DNA of 23,335 bases from a virus. The notes beneath the pieces are model-generated. The model was not told where the DNA came from. It was given only the letters and a program-made list of their open reading frames with translations, and searched no databases. Where the stretch lies: the IMG/VR virus record IMGVR_UViG_3300006332_000018, positions 1-23,335 of that record. The stretch is one strand, 5' to 3'. Positions 14,859 to 21,995 of the stretch are shown here, piece after piece; the stretch's first letter is position 1; each line of letters begins with the position of its first letter. Made by a program: the position numbers and the translations under genes.

Positions 14859-15094
14859 AAGCAATTATCTACAGCGACAGAAACATTGAATCTGGAAGAG
14901 CTCAACAACTTTTAAAGTCTGTTCGTTTTGATGAGTTAGTTACATACTATCTTGATGATGATTTTAATAATACTCAATTTCAATCTGAGTTTGGTTGTGA
15001 TGCACCTTATCCCCAGATCACTATTGGTACAGAACATGTCGGTGGATTGAAAGATACCCTTCATTACTTAAGTAAGAAGGGATTAATTTCATGA
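14855..15094 (+). CDS. Glutaredoxin-fold protein without the CXXC active site
   Basis: A 79-residue protein with the glutaredoxin layout: strand KAIIYS, a helix SGRAQQLLKS, a second strand, the cis-Pro segment PYPQITIG (Pro53) and the GSH-site turn EHVGGLKD. Where glutaredoxins carry CPYC after the first strand, this protein reads IESG (11-14), so both redox cysteines are absent; the only Cys is Cys48, shortly before the cis-Pro. It is therefore unlikely to be a disulfide reductase and may bind a partner or glutathione, or be a decayed gene kept by coupling. Its ends overlap neighbours as ATGA on both sides. Confidence 0.75.
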   Translation: MKAIIYSDRNIESGRAQQLLKSVRFDELVTYYLDDDFNNTQFQSEFGCDAPYPQITIGTEHVGGLKDTLHYLSKKGLIS

Positions 15095-15606
15095 CTAGTA
15101 ATATTATACAACTGAATAATCCACGAACATCAACATATAATGAGTTCAAACGTATAATAAAGAGAAATGATTTCAATTGGAATTACTATCCACGTTCAGA
15201 TGAAAAATCAACTCCAGCAATGCTCTCTCACTCATTCATTAAAAGACCAGAAGATCTAAAATATCCAACTGTACAGTGTGATGGTGCTAACTTTGTACAT
15301 GATGTAGTACAAGAGATATTAAATTATAATGATATAATATTACATTGTATTTACAGAATAAATCTCAACATGGTTTTTCCACAAGAAGGTAATCAACGGA
15401 CACCTGTACATGTGGACCATCCATTCCCACACGATAATATCATAATCTATTTCTCTAATGAAGGGAAGACAATAGTTGAGAATGATGAACATGACCCTAA
15501 AGAAGATGATGTTATTATATTTCCTGGTTTACCACATTGTCAGGAACTACCTAAGAATGATATGAGATTGGTATTAGTAGCAACATGTCTTACATCTAAG
15601 TTATGA
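15091..15606 (+). CDS. 2OG-Fe(II) oxygenase-like protein
   Basis: A 171-residue protein with a plausible Fe(II) triad: His107 and Asp109 in TPVHVDHPFPH, and His149 in GLPHCQELP. Arg159 (NDMRLVLVAT) would contact 2-oxoglutarate. Strands IIIYFSNEGKTIVEN and DDVIIFPG fill the beta-helix. The order and spacing fit the cyanophage group of small putative oxygenases. The substrate is unknown. It starts with an ATGA overlap and ends with another. Confidence 0.78.
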   Translation: MTSNIIQLNNPRTSTYNEFKRIIKRNDFNWNYYPRSDEKSTPAMLSHSFIKRPEDLKYPTVQCDGANFVHDVVQEILNYNDIILHCIYRINLNMVFPQEGNQRTPVHVDHPFPHDNIIIYFSNEGKTIVENDEHDPKEDDVIIFPGLPHCQELPKNDMRLVLVATCLTSKL

Positions 15607-15803
15607 GTCATACATTTACATTCACTGATGAAGAACTATTATGTTTGCAGGTGTGTTTACAGAATGCACCATGTCCATATGATATTGGTAAGAAGAAGTT
15701 AGTATCTGAAATAGAAGATAAGATCGGTCTTCCACCTAAAGTAGAGGTTGAACCATTAAGGTTGCCTAAATACGATCTAACAAAGTTTGGAATAACAGAT
15801 TGA
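15603..15803 (+). CDS. Small hypothetical protein
   Basis: A 66-residue protein coupled to the upstream oxygenase by ATGA. The N-terminal half is a helix with two cysteines (EELLCLQVCLQNAPC); the C-terminus is Pro/Lys-rich and ends FGITD. It separates two oxygenase-like genes. No family recognised. Confidence 0.65.
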   Translation: MSHTFTFTDEELLCLQVCLQNAPCPYDIGKKKLVSEIEDKIGLPPKVEVEPLRLPKYDLTKFGITD

Positions 15804-15805
15804 TT

Positions 15806-16441
15806 ATGACTCAGAATTTATTAGGTACGTGTGAATGGGTAGTCCCACCAAATTTGGGATGGTTACGTTATTCATTAGATGATAAAGAAATTGATTACTT
15901 ATGGAATTGTATTGATAATAAGAAACAATATTATAAGGACCAACTTGCTGGTAATATCAGCAGTAGTTTTAAATTGGAAGATGAAAATGCTTGGTTTTTT
16001 AATCAAACTCTCCATCCTCTAATCAAAATATATGCACATGAATTTACAAATCTTGGAGTACATACTCCTACGGTAAATGTTCATCCATATACATTAGGAT
16101 CGTGGTGGGTAAATTATCAAAAACAACATGAGTTTAATCCTAGCCATGGTCATCAAGGAGTATATAGTTTTGTAATTTGGTTAAAGATTCCTACAGAACA
16201 TGCTGAACAGAATAAAGATAATATTACAAATACTCCTGTTAGATCAGCTTTTCAATTTCATTATCAGAATATATTAGGAGAACTTGATACATTTGATTAT
16301 GAATTGGGAAAAAACCATGAGGGGAAGATGCTTTTTTTCCCTTCTAAACTTTTTCATGAGGTATATCCTTTTTATGATTGTGATGAAGATAGAATAAGTA
16401 TTTCTGGAAATATATTCATCGATGAAACGAGAGAATTATGA
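15806..16441 (+). CDS. Putative 2OG-Fe(II) oxygenase (TIGR02466-like)
   Basis: A 211-residue protein. The frame can be extended to a TTG at 15800, but the ATG at 15806, two bases after the upstream stop, is preferred. The region SWWVNYQKQHEFNPSHGHQG followed by YSFVIWLKIP matches the N-x(2)-HxH and strand pattern of putative oxygenases of the TIGR02466 type; His114 and His116, and His184 in PSKLFHEVYPF, are candidate metal ligands, with Arg196 in the co-substrate position. HxH replaces the usual HxD, so activity is less certain. It ends in an ATGA overlap. Confidence 0.7.
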   Translation: MTQNLLGTCEWVVPPNLGWLRYSLDDKEIDYLWNCIDNKKQYYKDQLAGNISSSFKLEDENAWFFNQTLHPLIKIYAHEFTNLGVHTPTVNVHPYTLGSWWVNYQKQHEFNPSHGHQGVYSFVIWLKIPTEHAEQNKDNITNTPVRSAFQFHYQNILGELDTFDYELGKNHEGKMLFFPSKLFHEVYPFYDCDEDRISISGNIFIDETREL

Positions 16442-16620
16442 ATGAACAAATGAAAAAAGATCTTCCAAATTGGGAAAAGGAGTATCTTGCTATGGGTACT
16501 GAGTTATTAAAGAGAGAGAAAGAATTGTTACAAGGTGCTGATATTAGATCACATGAAGGTATGGTCTATGGTAGGATGTATAGAGATTGGAAGGTGAGGA
16601 AAGGTTATGAGCAAGATTGA
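16438..16620 (+). CDS. Small hypothetical protein
   Basis: A 60-residue charged helical protein (EMKKDLPNWEKEYLAMG-like opening, here MKKDLPNWEKEYLAMG) coupled by ATGA to the gene before and overlapping the next by 14 bases. No family or motif is recognised; the evidence is its tiling between neighbours and compatible codon use. Confidence 0.6.
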   Translation: MNEQMKKDLPNWEKEYLAMGTELLKREKELLQGADIRSHEGMVYGRMYRDWKVRKGYEQD

Positions 16621-16867
16621 CACTCAAGGGATGAGTGGTCCTGCCATTGAGGGTGGTAAGGATAACATATATCCACGTGATGAAAATGGTGAACCAATCT
16701 ATCCACCGTTTAACCCTACACCATTACCTTTACTTGAACCTAAACTTAGAGAAGAACTCAAGGAGTTGATTAATGAAGTCCTTGATGAAAGAGAACTTCA
16801 GAAAAAACTTAATGGTCCTTATGATGTACCTGAATACACTTATCGTTTAGACGAATTACAAGAATGA
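16607..16867 (+). CDS. Small hypothetical protein
   Basis: An 86-residue protein with a Gly/Pro-rich N-terminal half (YPPFNPTPLPLLEPK at 32-46) and a helical C-terminal half (LREELKELINEVLDERELQK). The ATGA overlap joins it to purN. It could be a short adaptor or structural peptide; no function is recognised. Confidence 0.62.
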   Translation: MSKIDTQGMSGPAIEGGKDNIYPRDENGEPIYPPFNPTPLPLLEPKLREELKELINEVLDERELQKKLNGPYDVPEYTYRLDELQE

Positions 16868-17439
16868 AATTAGTAGTGTTATGTTCTGGCAACGGAACCA
16901 ACTTCGAAAACATAGTTACTAATCCATTATCCAATAAGCATGAAGTTGTGCTTATGATACACAACAAAGAAAAATGTAATGCAGTCAAACGTGCTGCAAA
17001 GTTTGGTATACCTCATATTCATATACCTCATAAGAATGAGGATCTTATGATAAGAACTATTAGAGCATTTGCTCCTGACCTAATAGTATTGGCAGGGTAT
17101 ATGAGAATACTATCACCTAGATTTGTAGGATCATTTGAAAATATAATTAATGTTCACCCATCTTTACTACCAAAGTTTAAAGGTGCTCATGCTATAGAAC
17201 AAGCATTGGAGTCTGGTGATACTGAAACAGGAGTTACTGTACACTATGTTACTGAAGAACTTGACTCTGGTGAAATAATATTACAAACTAAAGTTCCCAT
17301 TCTACCTAGTGATGATGTCAAGTCCTTGACAAAAGCGATTCAAAGAGTAGAATATGGTATCTTGCCACAGGCAATCAACCTATGTGCCAGTGAAGAAACT
17401 GTCCCAAAGGTTGCCCATTCGGATCTTCGTCTGCTATAA
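16864..17439 (+). CDS. purN: Phosphoribosylglycinamide formyltransferase PurN
   Basis: A 191-residue GAR transformylase, which moves a formyl group from 10-formyl-tetrahydrofolate to GAR in step three of purine synthesis. The phosphate loop SGNGTNFE (8-15), the catalytic set Asn96 and His98 in INVHPSLLPK, and Asp134 in EELDSGEIIL are all present. It is slightly shorter than E. coli PurN (212), mainly at the C-terminus. Cyanomyoviruses often carry purine genes, presumably to feed nucleotide supply during infection. The -10 and -35 boxes of the next gene's promoter lie in its last codons. Confidence 0.96.
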   Translation: MKLVVLCSGNGTNFENIVTNPLSNKHEVVLMIHNKEKCNAVKRAAKFGIPHIHIPHKNEDLMIRTIRAFAPDLIVLAGYMRILSPRFVGSFENIINVHPSLLPKFKGAHAIEQALESGDTETGVTVHYVTEELDSGEIILQTKVPILPSDDVKSLTKAIQRVEYGILPQAINLCASEETVPKVAHSDLRLL

Positions 17440-17440
17440 T
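17411..17440 (+). promoter_or_regulatory. Extended -10 promoter for the CobT-like gene
   Basis: TGCTATAAT (17432-17440) is an extended -10 box, and TTGCCC at 17411-17416 is a fair -35 box with an 18-base spacer. The ATG follows 23 bases downstream, with an AAGGGA ribosome-binding site between. The promoter lies inside the end of purN. Confidence 0.7.
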
Positions 17441-17463
17441 AAAAGAGTAATCAAGGGAAACGG

Positions 17464-19617
17464 ATGAACACACAAGAGGTAAAAGGAACTCTCGCCAAAC
17501 TGTTGGCAACCGAAAACCTTACTGTGGAACACCGTAGGGTAAGCACTGCTTGCTTTGATGTTGATAAGCGTTTGTTGATCCTTCCTATCTGGAAGACTGC
17601 TTCTAACACCATCTATGACCTTCTAGTAGGACATGAAGTTGGTCATGCTCTCTATACACCTAATAAAGACTTCGGAGATGCTCCAAAGGATTTTGTGAAT
17701 GTATTAGAGGATGCTCGTATTGAGCGTATGATGAAAGTAACTTATCCTGGTCTTCGTAAGTCCTTCTTTGAAGGGTATCGTGAATTGTGGAATGATGATT
17801 TCTTTGGTGTTAAAGGTGAAGATCCTGCAGAGTTGGCTTTGATTGATCGTATCAATCTTTACTTCAAAGGTAATTCAAGTATTCCTTTCTCTGATGAAGA
17901 AAGAGTATGGGTTAATCGCACAGAAAATACTAAGTCTTTCCAAGATGTTACTGATCTTGCTACAGAACTTTATGAGTATTGTTCTGAGAAACAGGATGAG
18001 AAAGAATTGGATCAGATGCCTGAACTAAATCTCGATGATCTAAAAGGTTCTGATCGTCAAGAGGAAATTGAACTTGAAGATAATGATGATGGAGAATTGG
18101 AAGAAGAACAAGGAGAAGATCAGGTAAATGCACCGAGTAGTGGATTGACAGAGAAAGAGTTGGATGAGTTAGAAGATAGAATGTATGATGATCATATAGG
18201 TGGAGAGACAGGTGGTACTCCTGATGAAACTGAGAGTGTTACAGACAAAGCATTTACTCAAGCACTTGAAACTCTGATTGATGATAATGCTAAGGAGTGG
18301 GTATACCTTACTGTTCCTAATCCTAAGGTTGAAGATTACACTATTCCTTATAGTGAGATTCAAGAGAATTTATTCAACCATTTTTATCATCCTGAAAGAG
18401 AAGATACGATGAAGTGGTTTGATAATGTTGAGTATGGTGTAGATCATTACAACACTTTCAAGAAAGATGCTCAAAAAACTGTCAACTATCTATGTAAGCA
18501 GTTTGAAATGAGGAAGTCTGCAGATGAGTATCGTCGTGCTGCAACTGCTAAGACTGGTGTTATTGATACTAACAAGTTACACACTTACAAATACAACGAG
18601 GATATCTTTAAGAAGATCACCGTTGTTCCTGAAGGTAAGAATCATGGTTTAGTAATGTTCCTTGACTGGTCTGGTTCTATGCAGCACCAGTTGCTTGACA
18701 CTCTAAAGCAAACTTACAATCTAATTTGGTTCTGTCAGAAGTCTGGTATTCCTTTTAGGGTCTATGCTTTCCAGTCTGGATTTAGTTCTTATGGTTATGA
18801 TCATAACTCTAGTATCAGTACTCAGCAGAAAGAAGGTGAACTTTCTATGGGTGATGACTTCCGTTTATTTGAGTTCTTCTCTTCTCGCCAGAATAAGCAG
18901 TCTCTAGAGAAGTCTATGCAACTAGTATATCTTCAAGCGTTTGCTATGGGTGGGTGGAGACTTTCTTATTACCATGAGTATACTCTAGGTGGAACTCCTC
19001 TTGCAGAAGCAATTTATTGTACTCGAAACATTGTTGCTAACCTTAAGAAGGTTGAGCGTGTTAGTAAAGTCAATGTTATTTGCTTGACTGATGGAGAAGC
19101 AAATCCTATGAGTTACGTTCATAAGTTTGCTGATGACCATGATTATCGTGCTGGTGAATACAGTGAACAGTATCTTTGCCATGCTCGTGGGAAGATATTC
19201 TTCCTTCGTGATCCTAAGACTGGTTACAGTCGTAAGATCTCAAGTCATCCTTATGATACTACAAAGGAGATTGTATCCTTCTATCGTGAGATAACTAATT
19301 ACAATTGGGTTGGTATTCGCCTATGTAGTAAACAGGAACTAGGTAGACTAGTTAGAGAATTTTCTTATGAAGATTCTGCTGCTGTTGATAAGCAATGGAG
19401 GAAAGAACGTTTCGCTTCTATTAAAGAGAAAGCAGGATTCACTGAAGCATTCTATATGCCAGATAAGAATACTGGTGCAGGAACTCAAGATCTTGAAGTG
19501 AAATCGAAATCAGAAGTTGCTACTAAAGCAGAACTAACTCGTGCGTTCAAAAAACACATGGGTTCTAAAATGACCAACAAAACTATCCTCAATGCATTCA
19601 TTGAGCAAATCGCATGA
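17464..19617 (+). CDS. CobT-like protein with HExxH motif and vWA domain
   Basis: A 717-residue protein. The N-terminal domain carries a zincin signature HEVGH (57-61), with a NVLEDARIERMM segment at 79-90 as candidate third ligand. A long acidic linker (about 185-265) follows. The C-terminal von Willebrand A domain has the MIDAS residues DWSGS (411-415), Thr521 in GGTPLAEA and Asp553 in LTDGE. The vWA part resembles CobT, the partner of the AAA+ protein CobS in cobaltochelatase. CobS is encoded just downstream, so the two probably form an AAA+/vWA machine. Whether it inserts cobalt is doubtful, since no large CobN-type chelatase subunit is in the window; cleavage or remodelling of a protein is an alternative. 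Cyanophage annotations call it a peptidase or CobT. Confidence 0.88.
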   Translation: MNTQEVKGTLAKLLATENLTVEHRRVSTACFDVDKRLLILPIWKTASNTIYDLLVGHEVGHALYTPNKDFGDAPKDFVNVLEDARIERMMKVTYPGLRKSFFEGYRELWNDDFFGVKGEDPAELALIDRINLYFKGNSSIPFSDEERVWVNRTENTKSFQDVTDLATELYEYCSEKQDEKELDQMPELNLDDLKGSDRQEEIELEDNDDGELEEEQGEDQVNAPSSGLTEKELDELEDRMYDDHIGGETGGTPDETESVTDKAFTQALETLIDDNAKEWVYLTVPNPKVEDYTIPYSEIQENLFNHFYHPEREDTMKWFDNVEYGVDHYNTFKKDAQKTVNYLCKQFEMRKSADEYRRAATAKTGVIDTNKLHTYKYNEDIFKKITVVPEGKNHGLVMFLDWSGSMQHQLLDTLKQTYNLIWFCQKSGIPFRVYAFQSGFSSYGYDHNSSISTQQKEGELSMGDDFRLFEFFSSRQNKQSLEKSMQLVYLQAFAMGGWRLSYYHEYTLGGTPLAEAIYCTRNIVANLKKVERVSKVNVICLTDGEANPMSYVHKFADDHDYRAGEYSEQYLCHARGKIFFLRDPKTGYSRKISSHPYDTTKEIVSFYREITNYNWVGIRLCSKQELGRLVREFSYEDSAAVDKQWRKERFASIKEKAGFTEAFYMPDKNTGAGTQDLEVKSKSEVATKAELTRAFKKHMGSKMTNKTILNAFIEQIA

Positions 19618-19757
19618 AATGTAAAGTATCACTATTCAAAGCAGGTACAATCTTTGAAGAGATTGTTCAAGCTACAGATTATGAAGATGCCAAAGAAGTT
19701 GCTTTGGCACGAAACCCTAACGCAACAGTAATGGGAGTAACAGCAGTATTCGAATGA
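19614..19757 (+). CDS. Small conserved protein, 47 residues
   Basis: The ATG at 19614 overlaps the upstream TGA (ATGA), and the gene's own stop overlaps the next start in the same way. The product begins MKCKVSLFKAGTIFEEIVQA and continues with a helix (DYEDAKEVALARNP) and a final strand, a compact beta-alpha-beta pattern. Proteins of this type are, to my recollection, found beside cobS in cyanomyoviruses. Role unknown. Confidence 0.7.
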   Translation: MKCKVSLFKAGTIFEEIVQATDYEDAKEVALARNPNATVMGVTAVFE

Positions 19758-19879
19758 GCATCAATGTGACTCAAGCATTGACACTTTTGTTGCTTTCAAG
19801 AATTACGTTAGCAGCAAATCTTGGGTTGCATATGATTATTTACGTGACACATCCCGACAATCACATTGGTGACAGTTAA
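19754..19879 (+). CDS. Very small protein with one predicted membrane segment
   Basis: A 41-residue frame starting in an ATGA overlap. Residues 8-29 are almost entirely hydrophobic (ALTLLLLSRITLAANLGLHM) and long enough to cross a membrane, followed by a short polar tail (THPDNHIGDS). Evidence is the coupled start and the composition; it might still be spurious. Confidence 0.5.
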   Translation: MSINVTQALTLLLLSRITLAANLGLHMIIYVTHPDNHIGDS

Positions 19880-19893
19880 ATAAGTGTCCACTC

Positions 19894-19916
19894 AACCCTC
19901 CCATTCGGGGGGGTTT
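19894..19916 (+). terminator. Terminator-like hairpin before the cobS promoter
   Basis: AACCCTCCC (19894-19902) pairs with GGGGGGGTT (19907-19915), with one T-G pair, around an ATTC loop. Only three T follow, so termination may be weak. Confidence 0.5.
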
Positions 19917-19918
19917 GC

Positions 19919-19927
19919 TGTTATAAT
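19919..19927 (+). promoter_or_regulatory. Extended -10 promoter for cobS
   Basis: TGTTATAAT has the TG extension one base before a perfect TATAAT. No good -35 box is visible because the terminator-like hairpin occupies that position. The cobS ATG follows 25 bases downstream. Confidence 0.65.
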
Positions 19928-19952
19928 ATGTGTATAGACAACAAGAGAACTT

Positions 19953-21020
19953 ATGACTTTCGCCCCAAACCCTGTGACCACTGAGCAATTAGTTCAGTAT
20001 CTTTCTGACCATGTTGGTAATGAAGTTGGATGCAAGAATGTTAAAGAGGCAGCAAGTCAATTAAAACTATCTTATGCTACTGCTTGTAAGCGTTTGAAGT
20101 CTTATAAAGCAGGTATTGGTAAGTGGAATTTGACTGCTGAACAAATTGAGAAAGCATATGAAGCACCTGCTGTAAATTCTGCTGCAAATTACATACCCGA
20201 AAAGGATGATTCTTATGTTCCTTTTGGTAATTTCAATAGTGTACGCAAAGTTATTTCATCTCGTAAATTTTATCCTACTTTCATTACAGGACTCTCTGGT
20301 AATGGTAAAACAATGTCTGTGGAACAAGCATGTGCTGCAGCGAAGAGAGAGTTGATTCGTGTTAACATCACAATCGAAACAGATGAAGATGATCTTATTG
20401 GTGGGTTCCGTCTTGTTAATGGTGATACTGTTTGGCATAACGGACCAGTCGTGGAAGCTCTTGAGAGGGGAGCTGTGTTGCTTCTAGATGAGATTGATTT
20501 AGCATCTAACAAGATCTTGTGTCTCCAGTCCGTCCTAGAAGGTAAAGGAGTGTTCCTTAAGAAGATCGGTAAGTATGTGCGTCCTTCTAGTGGATTTAAT
20601 GTTATTGCAACTGCAAATACTAAAGGTAAAGGTTCTGAGGATGGTCGTTTTGTAGGAACTAATATTCTTAATGAAGCATTCCTTGAGCGTTTTCCTGTAA
20701 CATTTGAGCAAGAGTATCCTACTTCTACTATAGAGACTAAGATCCTACTCAATGCTGGATGTGAGAAAGAGTTTACTGATAACCTAATCAAGTGGGCAGG
20801 TATTATTCGTAAGACTTTCTTTGATGGTGGAGTAGATGAGGTCATTACCACTCGTCGTTTGGTTCATATCGTTCAGGCATATGACATTTTTGGTAATCGT
20901 CTGGATGCTATTACTAAGTGTGTGAATCGTTTTGATGACGATACCAAACAATCTTTCCTAGATCTCTATACTAAGGTTGACGCAGGAGAAGATTCAGAGT
21001 ATACTGAGGAGGAGAAATAA
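19953..21020 (+). CDS. cobS: CobS-like AAA+ ATPase
   Basis: A 355-residue AAA+ protein of the MoxR/CobS group. Walker A is GLSGNGKT (113-120), Walker B VLLLDEID (175-182), sensor 1 VIATANT (217-223), and Arg246 in FLERF is a candidate arginine finger. The first 60 residues form a separate helical domain with a helix-turn-helix-like SYATACKRLKSY segment. Cobalamin-pathway CobS works with CobT; here the vWA partner is encoded upstream. cobS is widespread in cyanomyoviruses and is usually assumed to aid cobalamin synthesis, but the role is unproven. It has its own promoter and is followed by a strong ribosome-binding site (GAGGAGGAG) for the next gene. Confidence 0.93.
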   Translation: MTFAPNPVTTEQLVQYLSDHVGNEVGCKNVKEAASQLKLSYATACKRLKSYKAGIGKWNLTAEQIEKAYEAPAVNSAANYIPEKDDSYVPFGNFNSVRKVISSRKFYPTFITGLSGNGKTMSVEQACAAAKRELIRVNITIETDEDDLIGGFRLVNGDTVWHNGPVVEALERGAVLLLDEIDLASNKILCLQSVLEGKGVFLKKIGKYVRPSSGFNVIATANTKGKGSEDGRFVGTNILNEAFLERFPVTFEQEYPTSTIETKILLNAGCEKEFTDNLIKWAGIIRKTFFDGGVDEVITTRRLVHIVQAYDIFGNRLDAITKCVNRFDDDTKQSFLDLYTKVDAGEDSEYTEEEK

Positions 21021-21023
21021 AAT

Positions 21024-21335
21024 ATGATGAAGTACAATGAAAATGAGATCTTGAAAGAGGTCTCAGATTATATCAGTGGGACTTACAGGGGTCACTACTC
21101 CTCAAACAATGTTCAGACATTGGACTTGATTGATTCAGTAGGTGATGCAGAAGCATTCTGTAGGTCTAACATTTTGAAATATGCTTCACGGTATGATAGG
21201 AAGGGTACAGCACGTAAGGACATCATTAAGATTATCCATTATGCTGTACTCCTTCTACACTTTAATGATAAGACTGCTGCAGCAAATGCTCTCCAGTCCA
21301 CCTCCACTCCTTTCTCCGTTGATTATGACAAGTAA
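21024..21335 (+). CDS. DUF3310-like small protein
   Basis: A 103-residue protein with the DUF3310 pattern: HYSSNNVQTLDLIDSVG (24-40), then AFCRSNILKYASRYDRKGT (45-62) and DIIKIIHYAVLLL. Phage members of this family are sometimes called SaV-like or nucleotide-kinase-associated, with no firm function. It starts three bases after cobS behind the strongest Shine-Dalgarno sequence in the window and abuts gp45, so it belongs to the replication operon. Confidence 0.75.
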   Translation: MMKYNENEILKEVSDYISGTYRGHYSSNNVQTLDLIDSVGDAEAFCRSNILKYASRYDRKGTARKDIIKIIHYAVLLLHFNDKTAAANALQSTSTPFSVDYDK

Positions 21336-21995
21336 ATGACAGTAATTACCAAACCAACAATTGAAGTCCTTAAGAACTTTTGTTCTATCAACAAATCTAT
21401 TGTTATTAAACCTGGCAATCAAATTGCTACGCTTAGTATTAATAAGAATATACTTGCTATTGCTGATGTTGAAGAGCAGTTTGAATCCCAAATTTCTATC
21501 TATGATCTGGGAGTATTCCTTGGAGGTCTATCTTTATTTGATCAACCAAAGATCGATACTACAGATTCAAATTATGTCACTGTAAGTGATCAGCGTGGTA
21601 AGTCTAAGACTCGTTTCTTCTATGCTGACCCTGATATAATTACACAACCTCCAGAGAAAGAGATTACCATTCCTTCTGTGGATGTTAAGTTCCGTCTTGA
21701 GGCAGGTGTTTTGCAGCAACTACAACGTGCTGCTATGGTATATCAATTACCAGACCTATGTCTTTATGGAGATGGTACTGAGATGAGTCTATGTGTAACT
21801 GATAAGAAGAATGATACTTCTAATAGTTACTCAGTTCAGGTTGGTGCTAGTGATGATGAGTTCTGTTATTGTTTCAAAGTTGAGAATTTGAAACTGCTTG
21901 CTGGAGATTATAATGTAACTATTAGTAAGCAGAATGTTGCCCTCTTCCAAGGTAGTGGCATTAAATACTTTATTGCACTGGAACCTAATGCCTAA
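21336..21995 (+). CDS. gp45: Sliding clamp gp45
   Basis: A 219-residue protein (T4 gp45: 228), the trimeric ring that tethers DNA polymerase gp43 and, in T4, activates late transcription together with gp55. The family segments are MTVITKPTIEVLKNFCSINK at the start, ISIYDLGVFLGGLSLFDQP near 53, and a C-terminal strand IKYFIALEPN. It begins directly after the DUF3310-like stop codon and overlaps gp44 by eight bases. Confidence 0.95.
   Translation: MTVITKPTIEVLKNFCSINKSIVIKPGNQIATLSINKNILAIADVEEQFESQISIYDLGVFLGGLSLFDQPKIDTTDSNYVTVSDQRGKSKTRFFYADPDIITQPPEKEITIPSVDVKFRLEAGVLQQLQRAAMVYQLPDLCLYGDGTEMSLCVTDKKNDTSNSYSVQVGASDDEFCYCFKVENLKLLAGDYNVTISKQNVALFQGSGIKYFIALEPNA

Noticed and set aside
15321-15350. 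TATAAT-like boxes inside the 15091 oxygenase gene
   Set aside because: AT-rich codons within a conserved domain, no -35 box or TG extension, and no gene start suitably placed downstream.
20270-20851. 193-residue frame on the minus strand
   Set aside because: It lies entirely opposite cobS, whose AAA+ motifs are intact; the minus-strand product shows no recognisable domain and has no promoter or ribosome-binding site.
21934-21987. N-terminal extension of gp44
   Set aside because: It lies in the conserved gp45 C-terminus; gp44 proteins start near the FLWVEKYRPK segment.
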